A stretch of 6,678 nt of DNA from an uncultured Eubacteriaceae bacterium (GCA_947058225.1 CAMSGF010000042.1:1-6678); one strand, 5' to 3'; shown: positions 1-5,562, counted from the stretch's first letter. The notes: generated by a model not told the origin, from the letters alone. A program made the numbers and translations.

Positions 1-9
1 AATCCCGTT

Positions 10-23
10 TGTCGAATGTCGAA
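10..23 (+). promoter_or_regulatory. Two tandem matches to the Spo0A box (TGTCGAA x2)
   Basis: The heptamer TGTCGAA occurs twice back to back at 10-16 and 17-23, preceded by TTT, so the first copy fits the extended Spo0A box TTTGTCGAA. Spo0A, the sporulation master regulator, binds TGNCGAA, often at more than one site. No gene starts nearby on the plus strand, so a real site would more likely serve a gene to the left of the window. The copies are 7 bp apart, less than one helical turn, so both may not be occupied at once. This is a sequence match only. Confidence 0.35.
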
Positions 24-25
24 TT

Positions 26-58
26 GGGTGGGGTAAATGGGGTAAAGAGGGGTAGGGG
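26..58 (+). other. Potential G-quadruplex / G-rich low-complexity tract
   Basis: Five G runs are visible: GGG at 26-28, then GGGG at 30-33, 39-42, 49-52 and 55-58. The last four are separated by loops of 5, 6 and 2 bases, which fits the standard four-tract quadruplex pattern. The tract also reads as a degenerate GGGGTAAA-like tandem repeat. Such G runs stand out in this A+T-rich sequence. It starts three bases after the tandem Spo0A-box matches. The function is unknown. Confidence 0.5.
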
Positions 59-103
59 ATAGATATATTTGTTATGTAAGTTTAAAATATCGCATTTCAC
101 TGA

Positions 104-124
104 CAGGCGAATTTTATTCGCCTG
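104..124 (+). terminator. Hairpin, possible terminator
   Basis: This is a perfect 9-bp stem (CAGGCGAAT / ATTCGCCTG) with a TTT loop, GC-rich at its base. On the plus strand it is followed by AACTTTT, a weak T tract, so it could end a rightward transcript entering from the left. It sits two bases before the 54-bp palindrome. The weak T tract keeps confidence low. Confidence 0.35.
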
Positions 125-126
125 AA

Positions 127-180
127 CTTTTAAAAGGAGTGATTTTGAAAATTAATTTTCAAAATCACTCCTTTTAAAAG
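127..180. repeat. 54-bp perfect palindrome (possible bidirectional terminator)
   Basis: The two 27-base halves are exact reverse complements with no spacer; the centre lies between 153 and 154. Each end reads CTTTTAAAAGGAGTG. In RNA from either strand it would fold into a stem of about 25 bp with a small central loop, with A's before and T's after the GGAGTG...CACTCC core. That is the plan of a bidirectional intrinsic terminator. Each half also resembles a translation start (AAAGGAG, then TTG about 5 bases later), so an inverted duplication of a gene start is an alternative. Perfect palindromes this long are unusual in bacterial DNA. Confidence 0.6.
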
Positions 181-395
181 CCGCCGCCCCTCTTTTGTCC
201 CTATCTTTCCAATATCACTACTACCTCTACCACCCCTGCCATTTTATCATCTTCACCATTTCAATCATTCCTCATCATAACACCCACAGTTTTTATCCTT
301 TCTGCCACAACTGATATTTATGAACAGCTAAAACTTTCTTTAAATTCAAAAAAACAAACATTATAAATAAAACAAAAAAATTTTATTCTCAAAAT
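181..395. other. Gene-poor stretch; possible decayed coding sequence on the minus strand
   Basis: No intact gene with a ribosome binding site is visible here. Bases 181-308 are strikingly poor in G on the plus strand, so the minus strand is purine-rich, as sense strands usually are in this window. In one minus-strand frame, 308 down to 174 reads as peptide-like segments (for example VAERIKTVGVMMRND and KMAGVVEVVVILER). These are interrupted by TGA at 261-263 and TAG at 201-203 and end with TAA at 174-176 inside the palindrome. This may be a gene remnant lying beyond the spoVA terminator, or chance. I recognise no family. Bases 309-395 are plain A+T-rich sequence. Confidence 0.25.
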
Positions 396-436
396 AAAAA
401 AGGAATAAATAATTTTATATTATCCATTCCTTTTTT
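396..436 (-). terminator. Intrinsic terminator of the spoVAC-D-E operon
   Basis: About 20 bases after the spoVAE stop, the minus-strand RNA can form a long hairpin: an outer stem AAAAAAGGAAT / ATTCCTTTTTT, two G-U pairs, an inner stem ATAAT / ATTAT and an AUAAA loop. The outer stem runs into a T6 tract (plus-strand A's 396-401). The stem is A+T-rich but continuous, which suits a rho-independent terminator in a low-GC genome. Confidence 0.75.
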
Positions 437-457
437 GTGATTTTTTTTAATCATATT

Positions 458-814
458 CTATTTTTTCGTCTTAGGCTTAAAAATAACTGCAAAGAAATAT
501 CCAAAAACTATCGCAGCAGTTATCCCACCCGCACTGGCTGCAAGGGGACCCGTAAAACATCCCATAAGGCCTTGCTCCTTAACTGCGAATATTGTTCCTT
601 TTACAAGACAATATCCAAACCCCGTAAGAGGCGTTGTTGCTCCTGCCCCTGCATACTGAACGATAGGCTCATATAACCCAAGAGCAGTAAGAACAACTCC
701 CATAGTTATATAAAGCACTAAAATCTGCCCTGAAACAAGTTTGGTATTATCCATTATTATCTGTGCAATTAAACATATTATGCCGCCTATAACAAAAGCT
801 TTCATATAGTCCAT
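458..814 (-). CDS. spoVAE: Stage V sporulation protein AE (SpoVAE)
   Basis: This is a small integral membrane protein of 118 residues, part of the SpoVA complex in the spore inner membrane. That complex moves Ca-dipicolinic acid into the forespore and releases it at germination. Hydrophobic segments lie at about 5-21, 30-48 and 84-112. The family signature is clear around 47-68 (GLYEPIVQYAGAGATTPLTGF) and is shared with the paralogue SpoVAC upstream. The start is ATG at 812-814, because AAAGGAG lies 8 bases before it. The frame stays open upstream, but that stretch overlaps the end of spoVAD. The gap to spoVAD is 13 bases, and the gene is last in the operon before the terminator. Length and motif fit the SpoVAE/SpoVAEb family well. 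Confidence 0.93.
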   Translation of the reverse strand: MDYMKAFVIGGIICLIAQIIMDNTKLVSGQILVLYITMGVVLTALGLYEPIVQYAGAGATTPLTGFGYCLVKGTIFAVKEQGLMGCFTGPLAASAGGITAAIVFGYFFAVIFKPKTKK

Positions 815-827
815 AGTTAATTCTCCT

Positions 828-1850
828 TTAAAGTGTCGGATTGTTTTCAATGGTAACAGCGTGTGCAATACAAGGTATACTGTCTTTTTGACCTGTTGAA
901 ACAGGACTTAACAAAGCACCTGTCGGACAAAACAATATCTTATTTAACTTCTTTTCTTTCATAAGAGAGTATATATAAGAACAAAATACACTCGCACTGC
1001 ACCCCGCTCCGCTTCCACCGCTCATAACGTCCTGACTTTTTAAATCATAAATTAAAAGTCCGCAGTCGTTATAAATGCCTGAAATATCTAAGTTTTTCTG
1101 AGATTTAAGATAATCAATAGTTATATTGTATCCAACCTTTCCTAAATCTCCCGTTAATATCATATCGTAGTCATCTATATTAAAGCCGGTATCCCTAAAA
1201 TGCGTATATATCGTATCACAGGCAGATATTGCCATCGCACTTCCCATATTGTTTGGGTCGTCTTGGTTATAGTCCATAACCTTTCCTATCGTCATATGGG
1301 TTATATACGGCCCGTTCCCGTTTTTTGACAAGAGAACTGCCCCTGTCCCTGTAACCGTTCTTTGCGATACGGGAGGGGCTTGTGTTCCAAGTTCAAGGGG
1401 ATAACGGTACTGCCTTTCGGCAGTAGAAAAGTGTGAAGTGCTTGAAACGACAGCTTTTTCAAAAAATCCTCCGTCTATCATACTCGATGCAATCTGCAGT
1501 CCTTCACAAAACGATGCACACGCATTGTAAATTCCCCAAAACGGAATAGATAAATCTCTGGCAGTCGCATTCGCAGTTATAATCTGATTTAATAAATCTC
1601 CCGCAACATATATATCTACATCTTCTTTTTTTGTACTGCTTTTTTCAAGCAGATTCATAACAGTTTTTATTGAAAACTGATGTTCAGCCTTTTCAAACGT
1701 CTTTTCATTTAATGTGTCATCTTGTTCAATATAATGAAAATAATTTTTAAGAGGGCCTTCTCCCTCAATCGGACCTACCCTTGAACATGTATCATTAATA
1801 TTTATCGGTAAAGAAAATTTATAAGTCTGCTTTCCTATCTTTTTCTTCAA
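828..1850 (-). CDS. spoVAD: Stage V sporulation protein AD (SpoVAD), dipicolinate-binding
   Basis: SpoVAD is a thiolase-fold protein of the SpoVA complex. It binds dipicolinic acid at the spore inner membrane and is needed for its uptake during sporulation. At 340 residues it has the usual family length. Visible landmarks are GDLLNQ (84-89), NACASFCEG (109-117, at the place of the thiolase cysteine), SSTSHFSTAERQYRYP (136-151), TGTGAV (167-172), GDLGKVG (234-240), NDCGLLIYD (261-269), SGGSGAGCSAS (277-287) and TGALLSP (310-316). Cys111 probably matches the cysteine in the ligand pocket of the Bacillus protein (alignment from memory). The start is TTG at 1848-1850: the only SD-like sequence, TAGGTGAG, overlaps the spoVAC stop codon, and the GTG inside it would run straight into a stop. 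The 9-base gap to spoVAC suggests coupled translation. Confidence 0.95.
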   Translation of the reverse strand: MKKKIGKQTYKFSLPININDTCSRVGPIEGEGPLKNYFHYIEQDDTLNEKTFEKAEHQFSIKTVMNLLEKSSTKKEDVDIYVAGDLLNQIITANATARDLSIPFWGIYNACASFCEGLQIASSMIDGGFFEKAVVSSTSHFSTAERQYRYPLELGTQAPPVSQRTVTGTGAVLLSKNGNGPYITHMTIGKVMDYNQDDPNNMGSAMAISACDTIYTHFRDTGFNIDDYDMILTGDLGKVGYNITIDYLKSQKNLDISGIYNDCGLLIYDLKSQDVMSGGSGAGCSASVFCSYIYSLMKEKKLNKILFCPTGALLSPVSTGQKDSIPCIAHAVTIENNPTL

Positions 1851-1859
1851 TCAACTCAC

Positions 1860-2351
1860 CTACCTTGTAAAAATAAAATATATAAATCCTACTATTGTGC
1901 TTGAACATACTCCATATACAATAACAGGTCCTGCAATGGTAAACATTTTAGCCGCAACACCGAATATATATCCTTCACTTTTAAATTCCATCGCAGAGGA
2001 CACGATACTGTTTGCAAAACCGGTGATTGGAACGATTGAGCCTGCTCCAGCATGCTTTCCGATAGAATCGTATAATCCAAGTCCGGTTAAAAATGACCCT
2101 AAAAACACGAGGACAATACTGGTCGCATTGGACGCCTCCAAAAGAGAAAATCCAAGCTTTGTAAAATAGTTATTAAAAAACTCTCCTATCACACATATAA
2201 GTCCGCCGACAACAAAGGAAAGGATTATGTGCTTCTTCCTGTTGGGCTTTGGCTGATTTTTCTGAACAATCTTTTCATACTTTTTTATATTCGTATATTC
2301 ATTGTTATCACTGTTTTTATTATTAAGCTCTTTGTTTTCATTACTATCCAT
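1860..2351 (-). CDS. spoVAC: Stage V sporulation protein AC (SpoVAC)
   Basis: This 163-residue membrane protein belongs to the SpoVA channel; in Bacillus, SpoVAC has been described as a mechanosensitive channel that releases Ca-dipicolinate during germination. Residues 1-41 are a charged Asn/Lys/Glu-rich cytoplasmic tail. Hydrophobic segments follow at about 42-59, 76-94 and 129-161, with the signature GLYDSIGKHAGAGSIVPITG at 92-111. The start is ATG at 2349-2351, with AAAGGAG about 7 bases upstream. It is the first gene of the spoVAC-D-E operon. SpoVAA and SpoVAB, present in Bacillus, are absent, as is usual in Clostridia. Because sigF's terminators and a divergent gene lie upstream, this operon must have its own promoter in 2352-2574. 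I could not place a convincing sigma-G site there. Confidence 0.95.
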   Translation of the reverse strand: MDSNENKELNNKNSDNNEYTNIKKYEKIVQKNQPKPNRKKHIILSFVVGGLICVIGEFFNNYFTKLGFSLLEASNATSIVLVFLGSFLTGLGLYDSIGKHAGAGSIVPITGFANSIVSSAMEFKSEGYIFGVAAKMFTIAGPVIVYGVCSSTIVGFIYFIFTR

Positions 2352-2511
2352 AAAGTTCTCCTTTATATTCTTTCTTTTTGATTATTATTTCCAAAAAAAA
2401 CAAATTTATTTTATTAATTTATATATAAAAAAAACTGTATGTTTTAATAAACAATACAATATTAAATCAATATTTATATTTAATATGGCAGATTCATACG
2501 TATACGGTTTC

Positions 2512-2540
2512 TTGACATTTTATTTTGATTGATATAAAAT
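2512..2540 (+). promoter_or_regulatory. Sigma-A-type promoter of the inserted plus-strand gene
   Basis: A perfect -35 box TTGACA (2512-2517) is followed, after 17 bases, by TAAAAT (2535-2540), a five-of-six match to TATAAT. Transcription would start near 2547, about 28 bases before the ATG at 2575, with GAGGA at 2563-2567 as the ribosome binding site. This points to vegetative housekeeping expression, in contrast to the forespore genes on both sides. Confidence 0.75.
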
Positions 2541-2574
2541 TTATGTAAACATTTAAACAAAAGAGGAACTAAAG

Positions 2575-2934
2575 ATGGATGAAAACAATAAAAATAATAA
2601 AGATACCAATACTGAAAATGACATAAAAAATGAAGATAAAATACAAAATGATATTAATCAGATTGAAAAAACAAAAGAGCAAAATTCAGAAGAAACTAAA
2701 ACTGATAGTAAGCATAAAAAAACAGTAAAAAAAAATTATATTTTAATAATTGCTATTATAACTATATCTATTATAGGAATATTTGCATTTAAAGAGTTGA
2801 CATCTGTTAAAAGAAAGGTAGAGTTTACAAGTGAAACTATCGAAGCGAATAAAAAGGTAGATTTAATAAAAAATATAAATGTTAAGGATAAGTATAAAGA
2901 AAATTTTGAAGTAGATGTCAAAAAAAACAAATGA
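2575..2934 (+). CDS. N-terminal part of a frameshifted membrane-anchored Ig-like protein
   Basis: This is the 119-codon first part of a gene that continues in another frame. The start is ATG at 2575 with GAGGA 7 bases upstream and a good promoter. Residues 1-53 are very hydrophilic (Asn, Lys, Glu, Asp) and probably cytoplasmic. Residues 54-72 form one transmembrane segment. From about 82 an outside region begins that resembles a divergent bacterial Ig-like repeat. The frame reaches TGA at 2932 just after eight A's (2920-2927). Deleting one A joins Val115 to KKTNDDYT of the next frame and gives an uninterrupted 371-residue protein. It is convergent with sigF and divergent from spoVAC, and visibly more A-rich than either. 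The product is unidentified. Whether the break is real, programmed slippage or a sequencing error cannot be told here. Confidence 0.7.
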   Translation: MDENNKNNKDTNTENDIKNEDKIQNDINQIEKTKEQNSEETKTDSKHKKTVKKNYILIIAIITISIIGIFAFKELTSVKRKVEFTSETIEANKKVDLIKNINVKDKYKENFEVDVKKNK

Positions 2935-3691
2935 CGATTATACAAAATTAGGCAAACATACTGTTACATATATTATCAAAAATAAAAAGAATGGTAAAAT
3001 AAATGAATTAGAAAAAGAATTTGATGTTATTGATACCACTCCTCCAAATATTATATTAGAAAAAGAAATAACGGGATATCTTGGAGAAAAATTCAATATA
3101 AAAAAATATGTAAAAGCAAATGATATAGTTGATGGGAAAATAAAAAATGATAATATAAATGTTAAAGGAAAAGTAAACACAACACAAGAGGGAAGTTATG
3201 ATCTTGTTGTAACCGTAAAAGACAATTCCGGAAATTCAGTCTCAAAAAAAACTACAGTTAAAATAGTAGAAAAACAAGGAAGTCTTGAAGAACTTGCAAA
3301 GCTTATATGTAATGGTTATGGATATACTTGGCTTATACCAAATAATCATTTAGACCCCCGGGCACAGTTTACATTACATTTTGATGAAGAAAATTATGGT
3401 AGATATATAGTATACAGTTCAACTGATTGTTTTGGATATTTAAATTTCACTTATATAAAATCTGACTATAGTTATGTAAAAGGTGAGGGCTACTTTTGCA
3501 ACCCTTATGGTTTTTCAAAGATACCTGACAAATTAACATATGAAGACATAAAAAATCTTGATTATAACAAGCATACATATTTTACGTTTGATTTAAGCAA
3601 TATAAAAGAAAGAAAATTAAAAATCATTGAAAAAGAAAGCTCTTATGAAAATGGACCGTTTTTAAAAGCAACATACGAAGAATCAGAATAA
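2915..3691 (+). CDS. C-terminal part of the frameshifted protein: Ig-like domain plus unknown domain
   Basis: This is the continuation of the gene beginning at 2575. The ATG at 2915 has no ribosome binding site and lies inside the upstream coding sequence, so it is probably not a true start; fusion through the A8 tract is more likely. Numbered on the fused protein, about 82-153 completes a first degenerate Ig-like repeat. Residues 154-232 form a clear Ig-like domain of the DUF5011/HYR type: it begins DTTPP, has NDIVDGKI in the middle, then a GSYDLVVTVKDNSGNS strand-turn-strand. Residues 233-371 are a region I do not recognise, rich in Tyr and Phe, with three cysteines at 245, 285 and 308. With the upstream membrane anchor the architecture suggests a cell-surface protein. 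Binding or adhesion is only an inference. Confidence 0.65.
   Translation: MSKKTNDDYTKLGKHTVTYIIKNKKNGKINELEKEFDVIDTTPPNIILEKEITGYLGEKFNIKKYVKANDIVDGKIKNDNINVKGKVNTTQEGSYDLVVTVKDNSGNSVSKKTTVKIVEKQGSLEELAKLICNGYGYTWLIPNNHLDPRAQFTLHFDEENYGRYIVYSSTDCFGYLNFTYIKSDYSYVKGEGYFCNPYGFSKIPDKLTYEDIKNLDYNKHTYFTFDLSNIKERKLKIIEKESSYENGPFLKATYEESE
2920..2927 (+). other. A8 homopolymer at the frameshift point
   Basis: Eight consecutive A's follow GTC and precede CAAATGACG. The upstream frame needs a +1 shift (equivalent to loss of one A, or -2) to enter the downstream frame. The context contains A-AAA-AAC, a -1 slippery heptamer, but a -1 slip leads to the third, wrong frame. Length variation of the tract, by phase variation or polymerase slippage, could turn the full-length protein on and off. 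A one-base sequencing or assembly error is equally compatible. Confidence 0.7.
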
Positions 3692-3715
3692 TTAATTAAA
3701 ATATAATCAAATAAT

Positions 3716-3751
3716 AATTAAATTTAAATAAGATATTTTTGAAATTTAATT
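3716..3751 (+). terminator. A+T-only hairpin after the plus-strand gene (weak terminator candidate)
   Basis: A 10-bp stem AATTAAATTT / AAATTTAATT (3716-3725 / 3742-3751) lies 24 bases after the stop at 3691. The loop can pair further (AAATA / TATTT). There is no GC in the stem and no clean T tract behind it, so termination is uncertain. Confidence 0.3.
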
Positions 3752-3834
3752 TAAGCTACGTAAACAATGGTAAAAATTAAAATCTGTTTAAATCTCAAGG
3801 TCATAAAGCATAGTCATTTATAAAATATACATAT

Positions 3835-3862
3835 AAAAACAGCTTATAAACGCTATAAGCCG
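3835..3862 (-). terminator. Intrinsic terminator of the spoIIAA-spoIIAB-sigF operon
   Basis: The minus-strand RNA forms CGGCUUAUA-GCGUU-UAUAAGCUG, a 9-bp stem with one G-U pair and a 5-base loop (3840-3862). It is followed two-base-in by a T5 tract (plus-strand A's 3835-3839). It lies about 50 bases after the sigF stop and separates the spoIIA operon from the genes beyond. Confidence 0.7.
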
Positions 3863-3889
3863 ATAATTATTTTTAATAATTACACAAAT

Positions 3890-3911
3890 AGGAGGTGTAT
3901 TCACACATCCT
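3890..3911. repeat. Hairpin immediately after the sigF stop codon
   Basis: AGGAGGTGT (3890-3898) and ACACATCCT (3903-3911) pair over 9 positions with one mismatch and a 4-base loop, beginning one base after the sigF stop codon. There is no T tract directly behind it on the minus strand. It may protect the 3' end of the mRNA or assist the terminator further on. An A+T-only hairpin (3864-3882) lies between the two. The plus-strand arm contains a perfect AGGAGGTG Shine-Dalgarno sequence, but no open frame uses it. Confidence 0.45.
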
Positions 3912-3912
3912 G

Positions 3913-4650
3913 TTATATTATATTTTTTATATTCTCAATTATCTTTTTCTCAAGTCTTGACACCTGTACCTGTGAAAGTCCGAGCATCTTTGCGACTTCG
4001 CTTTGGGTTTTATTTTGAAAATATCTTAAAACTATTATCTGTCTGTCCCTTTTTTCAAGGTTATTTATTGCATTTTTTAAATCTATCTTTTCAATGACAA
4101 TGTCATTATTTTGTTTTTCATCTTCTATTTTATCTATTAAATCTCTTTTTGAATCTTCGCCGATACTTGCATTTAGTGATTCAGGTCTTCTGCATGCATC
4201 AAGGCAGGTCACAACTTCTTCTGTTGAAACACCTATTTTTTCCCCGATATATTCAACCGTCGGTTCAACTCCGTTTAGTTTTATATATTCTTCTCTTACC
4301 TTTCTCGCCTTTAAATAAGTAGTCTTAATGCTCCTGCTTATTTTTATCATCCCCTCATCCCTGAAATGCTTTCTTATTTCTCCGTCTATAACATAGACCG
4401 CATATGTGGAAAACTTTGTATTAAACTCAAAATTAAATTTTCTTATAGCTTTTATAAGCCCAATGGCACCGATTTGAAATAAATCTTCGTATTCGGATAC
4501 TTTGTTATTGTATTTTTTTATTATTGAATTTACGAGTGGAGTATTAATCTTTACCAACTCATTTAAAGCTTTTTCATCATCGTTTTGTGCTGATATTATT
4601 AAATCTTTTATCTCATCCGAAAAAAAATCAATTCTTTCAGAATTACTCAT
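3913..4650 (-). CDS. sigF: RNA polymerase sporulation sigma factor F
   Basis: SigF (SpoIIAC) is the first forespore-specific sigma factor. It directs RNA polymerase to early forespore genes after release from SpoIIAB. The 245 residues follow the sigma-70 plan: region 2 at about 30-100 (core-binding DLFQIGAIGLIKAI at 56-69, then FSTYAVYVIDGEIRKHFRDEG), region 3 at about 101-165 and region 4 at about 190-245, with the -35-reading helix-turn-helix KTQSEVAKMLGLSQVQVSRLEKK at 214-236. The motif SQVQVSRLEKK is typical of SigF/SigG. Position directly after spoIIAB decides for SigF. Its ATG (4648-4650) overlaps the end of spoIIAB by 8 bases (ATGAGTAA), implying coupled translation. In region 2 the usual FSTYAVP-x-I-x-GEI has Tyr instead of Pro (residue 86) and Asp before GEI (residue 89), so it is somewhat divergent. 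Confidence 0.95.
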   Translation of the reverse strand: MSNSERIDFFSDEIKDLIISAQNDDEKALNELVKINTPLVNSIIKKYNNKVSEYEDLFQIGAIGLIKAIRKFNFEFNTKFSTYAVYVIDGEIRKHFRDEGMIKISRSIKTTYLKARKVREEYIKLNGVEPTVEYIGEKIGVSTEEVVTCLDACRRPESLNASIGEDSKRDLIDKIEDEKQNNDIVIEKIDLKNAINNLEKRDRQIIVLRYFQNKTQSEVAKMLGLSQVQVSRLEKKIIENIKNII

Positions 4651-5080
4651 CTATGTACTTATCTTCTTTAAAGTATTTTTTCATTCTCACAACGGTGCCT
4701 TTTCCTTTTTGCGAGAGAACAACGAGAGAGTCCATAAAGCTTTCCATTATCGTAAAGCCCATTCCTGAACGCTCCTGCTCCGGCTTTGTAGTATAAAGCG
4801 GCTTTTTTACTATATTTATATCTTCTATACCGACTCCTGTGTCTTTTATTTCAATTTCCAAAATATTATCCCTTAACGTCGCACTCATTTCTATAAGGCC
4901 TTCATTATTTTCATAAGCGTGAACGACACAGTTTGTAACAGCCTCCGATACGCTCGTTTTTATATCGGTAAGCTCGTCCACTGTTGGATTAAGCGGCATA
5001 ATAAAGCCTGATATAATCATTCTCGAAAGCGATTCATTTTCTGCAATACTTTTAAATTTAACATTTATATAATTGTCCAT
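4643..5080 (-). CDS. spoIIAB: Anti-sigma F factor / serine kinase SpoIIAB
   Basis: SpoIIAB binds and inhibits SigF, and with ATP phosphorylates SpoIIAA on a serine. It is a GHKL-type ATPase of 145 residues, close to the Bacillus length of 146. ATP-site motifs are present: the N box SEAVTN (45-50, with Glu46 and Asn50), the G1 box DTGVG (80-84), and the lid and G2 region TTKPEQERSGMGFTIMESF (97-115). Arg20, in the ESLSR context, matches the residue needed for SigF and SpoIIAA contact in Bacillus. The start is ATG at 5078-5080, with AAGGAG 6 bases upstream. The frame stays open further upstream, but only by overlapping the spoIIAA 3' end with no family similarity. The intergenic gap to spoIIAA is 10 bases, and the SD touches the spoIIAA stop. 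Confidence 0.95.
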   Translation of the reverse strand: MDNYINVKFKSIAENESLSRMIISGFIMPLNPTVDELTDIKTSVSEAVTNCVVHAYENNEGLIEMSATLRDNILEIEIKDTGVGIEDINIVKKPLYTTKPEQERSGMGFTIMESFMDSLVVLSQKGKGTVVRMKKYFKEDKYIDE

Positions 5081-5090
5081 TTTTTTCTCC

Positions 5091-5426
5091 TTAAGCATTT
5101 GAATATTCCTTTTTTCTTTCATACTCTTTGTATATTGACATAACCCCGACCATATCCAGTATTCTCCTGACACCTTTATTGCATCCAAGCACATATGCAT
5201 CTCCGCCCTTTTCATTTACGATGTTGTACCTTCCAAGCAATAGTCCAATCCCCGCAGAATCCATAAACCCAACATTTGTTAAATCGAATATGATATTTAT
5301 AACTTCTTTTCTTTCCAGTGCAAAGTCCACCTCTTTTCTTATCTTTACAGCGAGCCTGTCATCTATCTCGCCGCATATTTTAACTAATAAAGTATCTTTT
5401 AACACTTTTAATCTTACATCTTCCAT
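5091..5426 (-). CDS. spoIIAA: Anti-sigma F factor antagonist SpoIIAA
   Basis: SpoIIAA is the STAS-domain anti-anti-sigma factor. When dephosphorylated by SpoIIE in the forespore, it captures SpoIIAB and frees SigF. It has 111 residues. The phosphoserine motif FMDSAGIGLLLGRY is at 54-67, with Ser57 as the expected phosphorylation site, and GEIDDRLA at 19-26 is typical of the fold. The start chosen is ATG at 5424-5426 because AAAGG (5435-5439) lies 8 bases before it. An in-frame ATG seven codons upstream (5445-5447) has no ribosome binding site. It is the first gene of the spoIIA operon. The SASP terminator just upstream isolates it from read-through, so its promoter should lie between about 5440 and 5511. 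Confidence 0.95.
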   Translation of the reverse strand: MEDVRLKVLKDTLLVKICGEIDDRLAVKIRKEVDFALERKEVINIIFDLTNVGFMDSAGIGLLLGRYNIVNEKGGDAYVLGCNKGVRRILDMVGVMSIYKEYERKKEYSNA

Positions 5427-5457
5427 AATATTTGCCTTTCTTCGCATTTTTATTTAT

Positions 5458-5487
5458 ATTATGCAAACAAAATTTTAACAAACGTCA
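5458..5487 (-). promoter_or_regulatory. Candidate spoIIA promoter region (weak)
   Basis: Reading the minus strand, TGACGTT (5481-5487) matches a Spo0A box TGNCGAA in five of seven positions, and CATAAT (5458-5463) is a five-of-six -10 box 17 bases downstream. No good -35 lies at the normal distance, and no sigma-H pattern (AGGAATT...GAAT) is seen. Spo0A-driven promoters of the spoIIG type often lack a well-placed -35, so this is possible but unproven. Confidence 0.25.
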
Positions 5488-5511
5488 GTGTAATAATTTG
5501 TAAAATAAAAC

Positions 5512-5535
5512 AAAAAAGCGAGCAGTTTTGCTCGC
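5512..5535 (-). terminator. Intrinsic terminator of the SASP gene
   Basis: The minus-strand RNA forms a perfect 7-bp GC-rich stem GCGAGCA / TGCTCGC with an AAAC loop and runs directly into T6 (plus-strand A's 5512-5517). It lies about 28 bases after the SASP stop and just ahead of the spoIIA promoter region. Confidence 0.9.
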
Positions 5536-5562
5536 CCTTTGTAAAAAAATCTATAAATATAC

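Noticed and set aside
815..868. An 18-codon upstream extension of spoVAE
   Set aside because: It overlaps the spoVAD 3' end; the ATG at 812-814 has the ribosome binding site and gives the normal family length.
1892..2169. Short open frames on both strands inside spoVAC
   Set aside because: They are alternative frames of a clear SpoVAC gene.
2481..2487. CATATTA on the minus strand as a sigma-G -10 box for spoVAC
   Set aside because: It fits CATNNTA, but no acceptable -35 lies at the right distance and it is about 130 bases from the start codon; chance is likely in such A+T-rich DNA.
2922..2928. Programmed -1 frameshift at A-AAA-AAC
   Set aside because: A -1 slip leads to the wrong frame; the downstream frame needs +1 (or -2), so the classic heptamer mechanism does not explain it.
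2736..3180. Hydrophobic minus-strand open frames opposite the inserted gene
   Set aside because: They mirror Lys/Asn/Ile-rich plus-strand codons, lack ribosome binding sites and resemble no family.
4094..4796. Plus-strand open frames across sigF and spoIIAB
   Set aside because: These are antisense shadows of well-identified genes, without ribosome binding sites.
5081..5215. A 45-codon upstream extension of spoIIAB
   Set aside because: It overlaps the spoIIAA coding end in another frame, has no family similarity, and the internal ATG at 5078-5080 has a well-placed AAGGAG.
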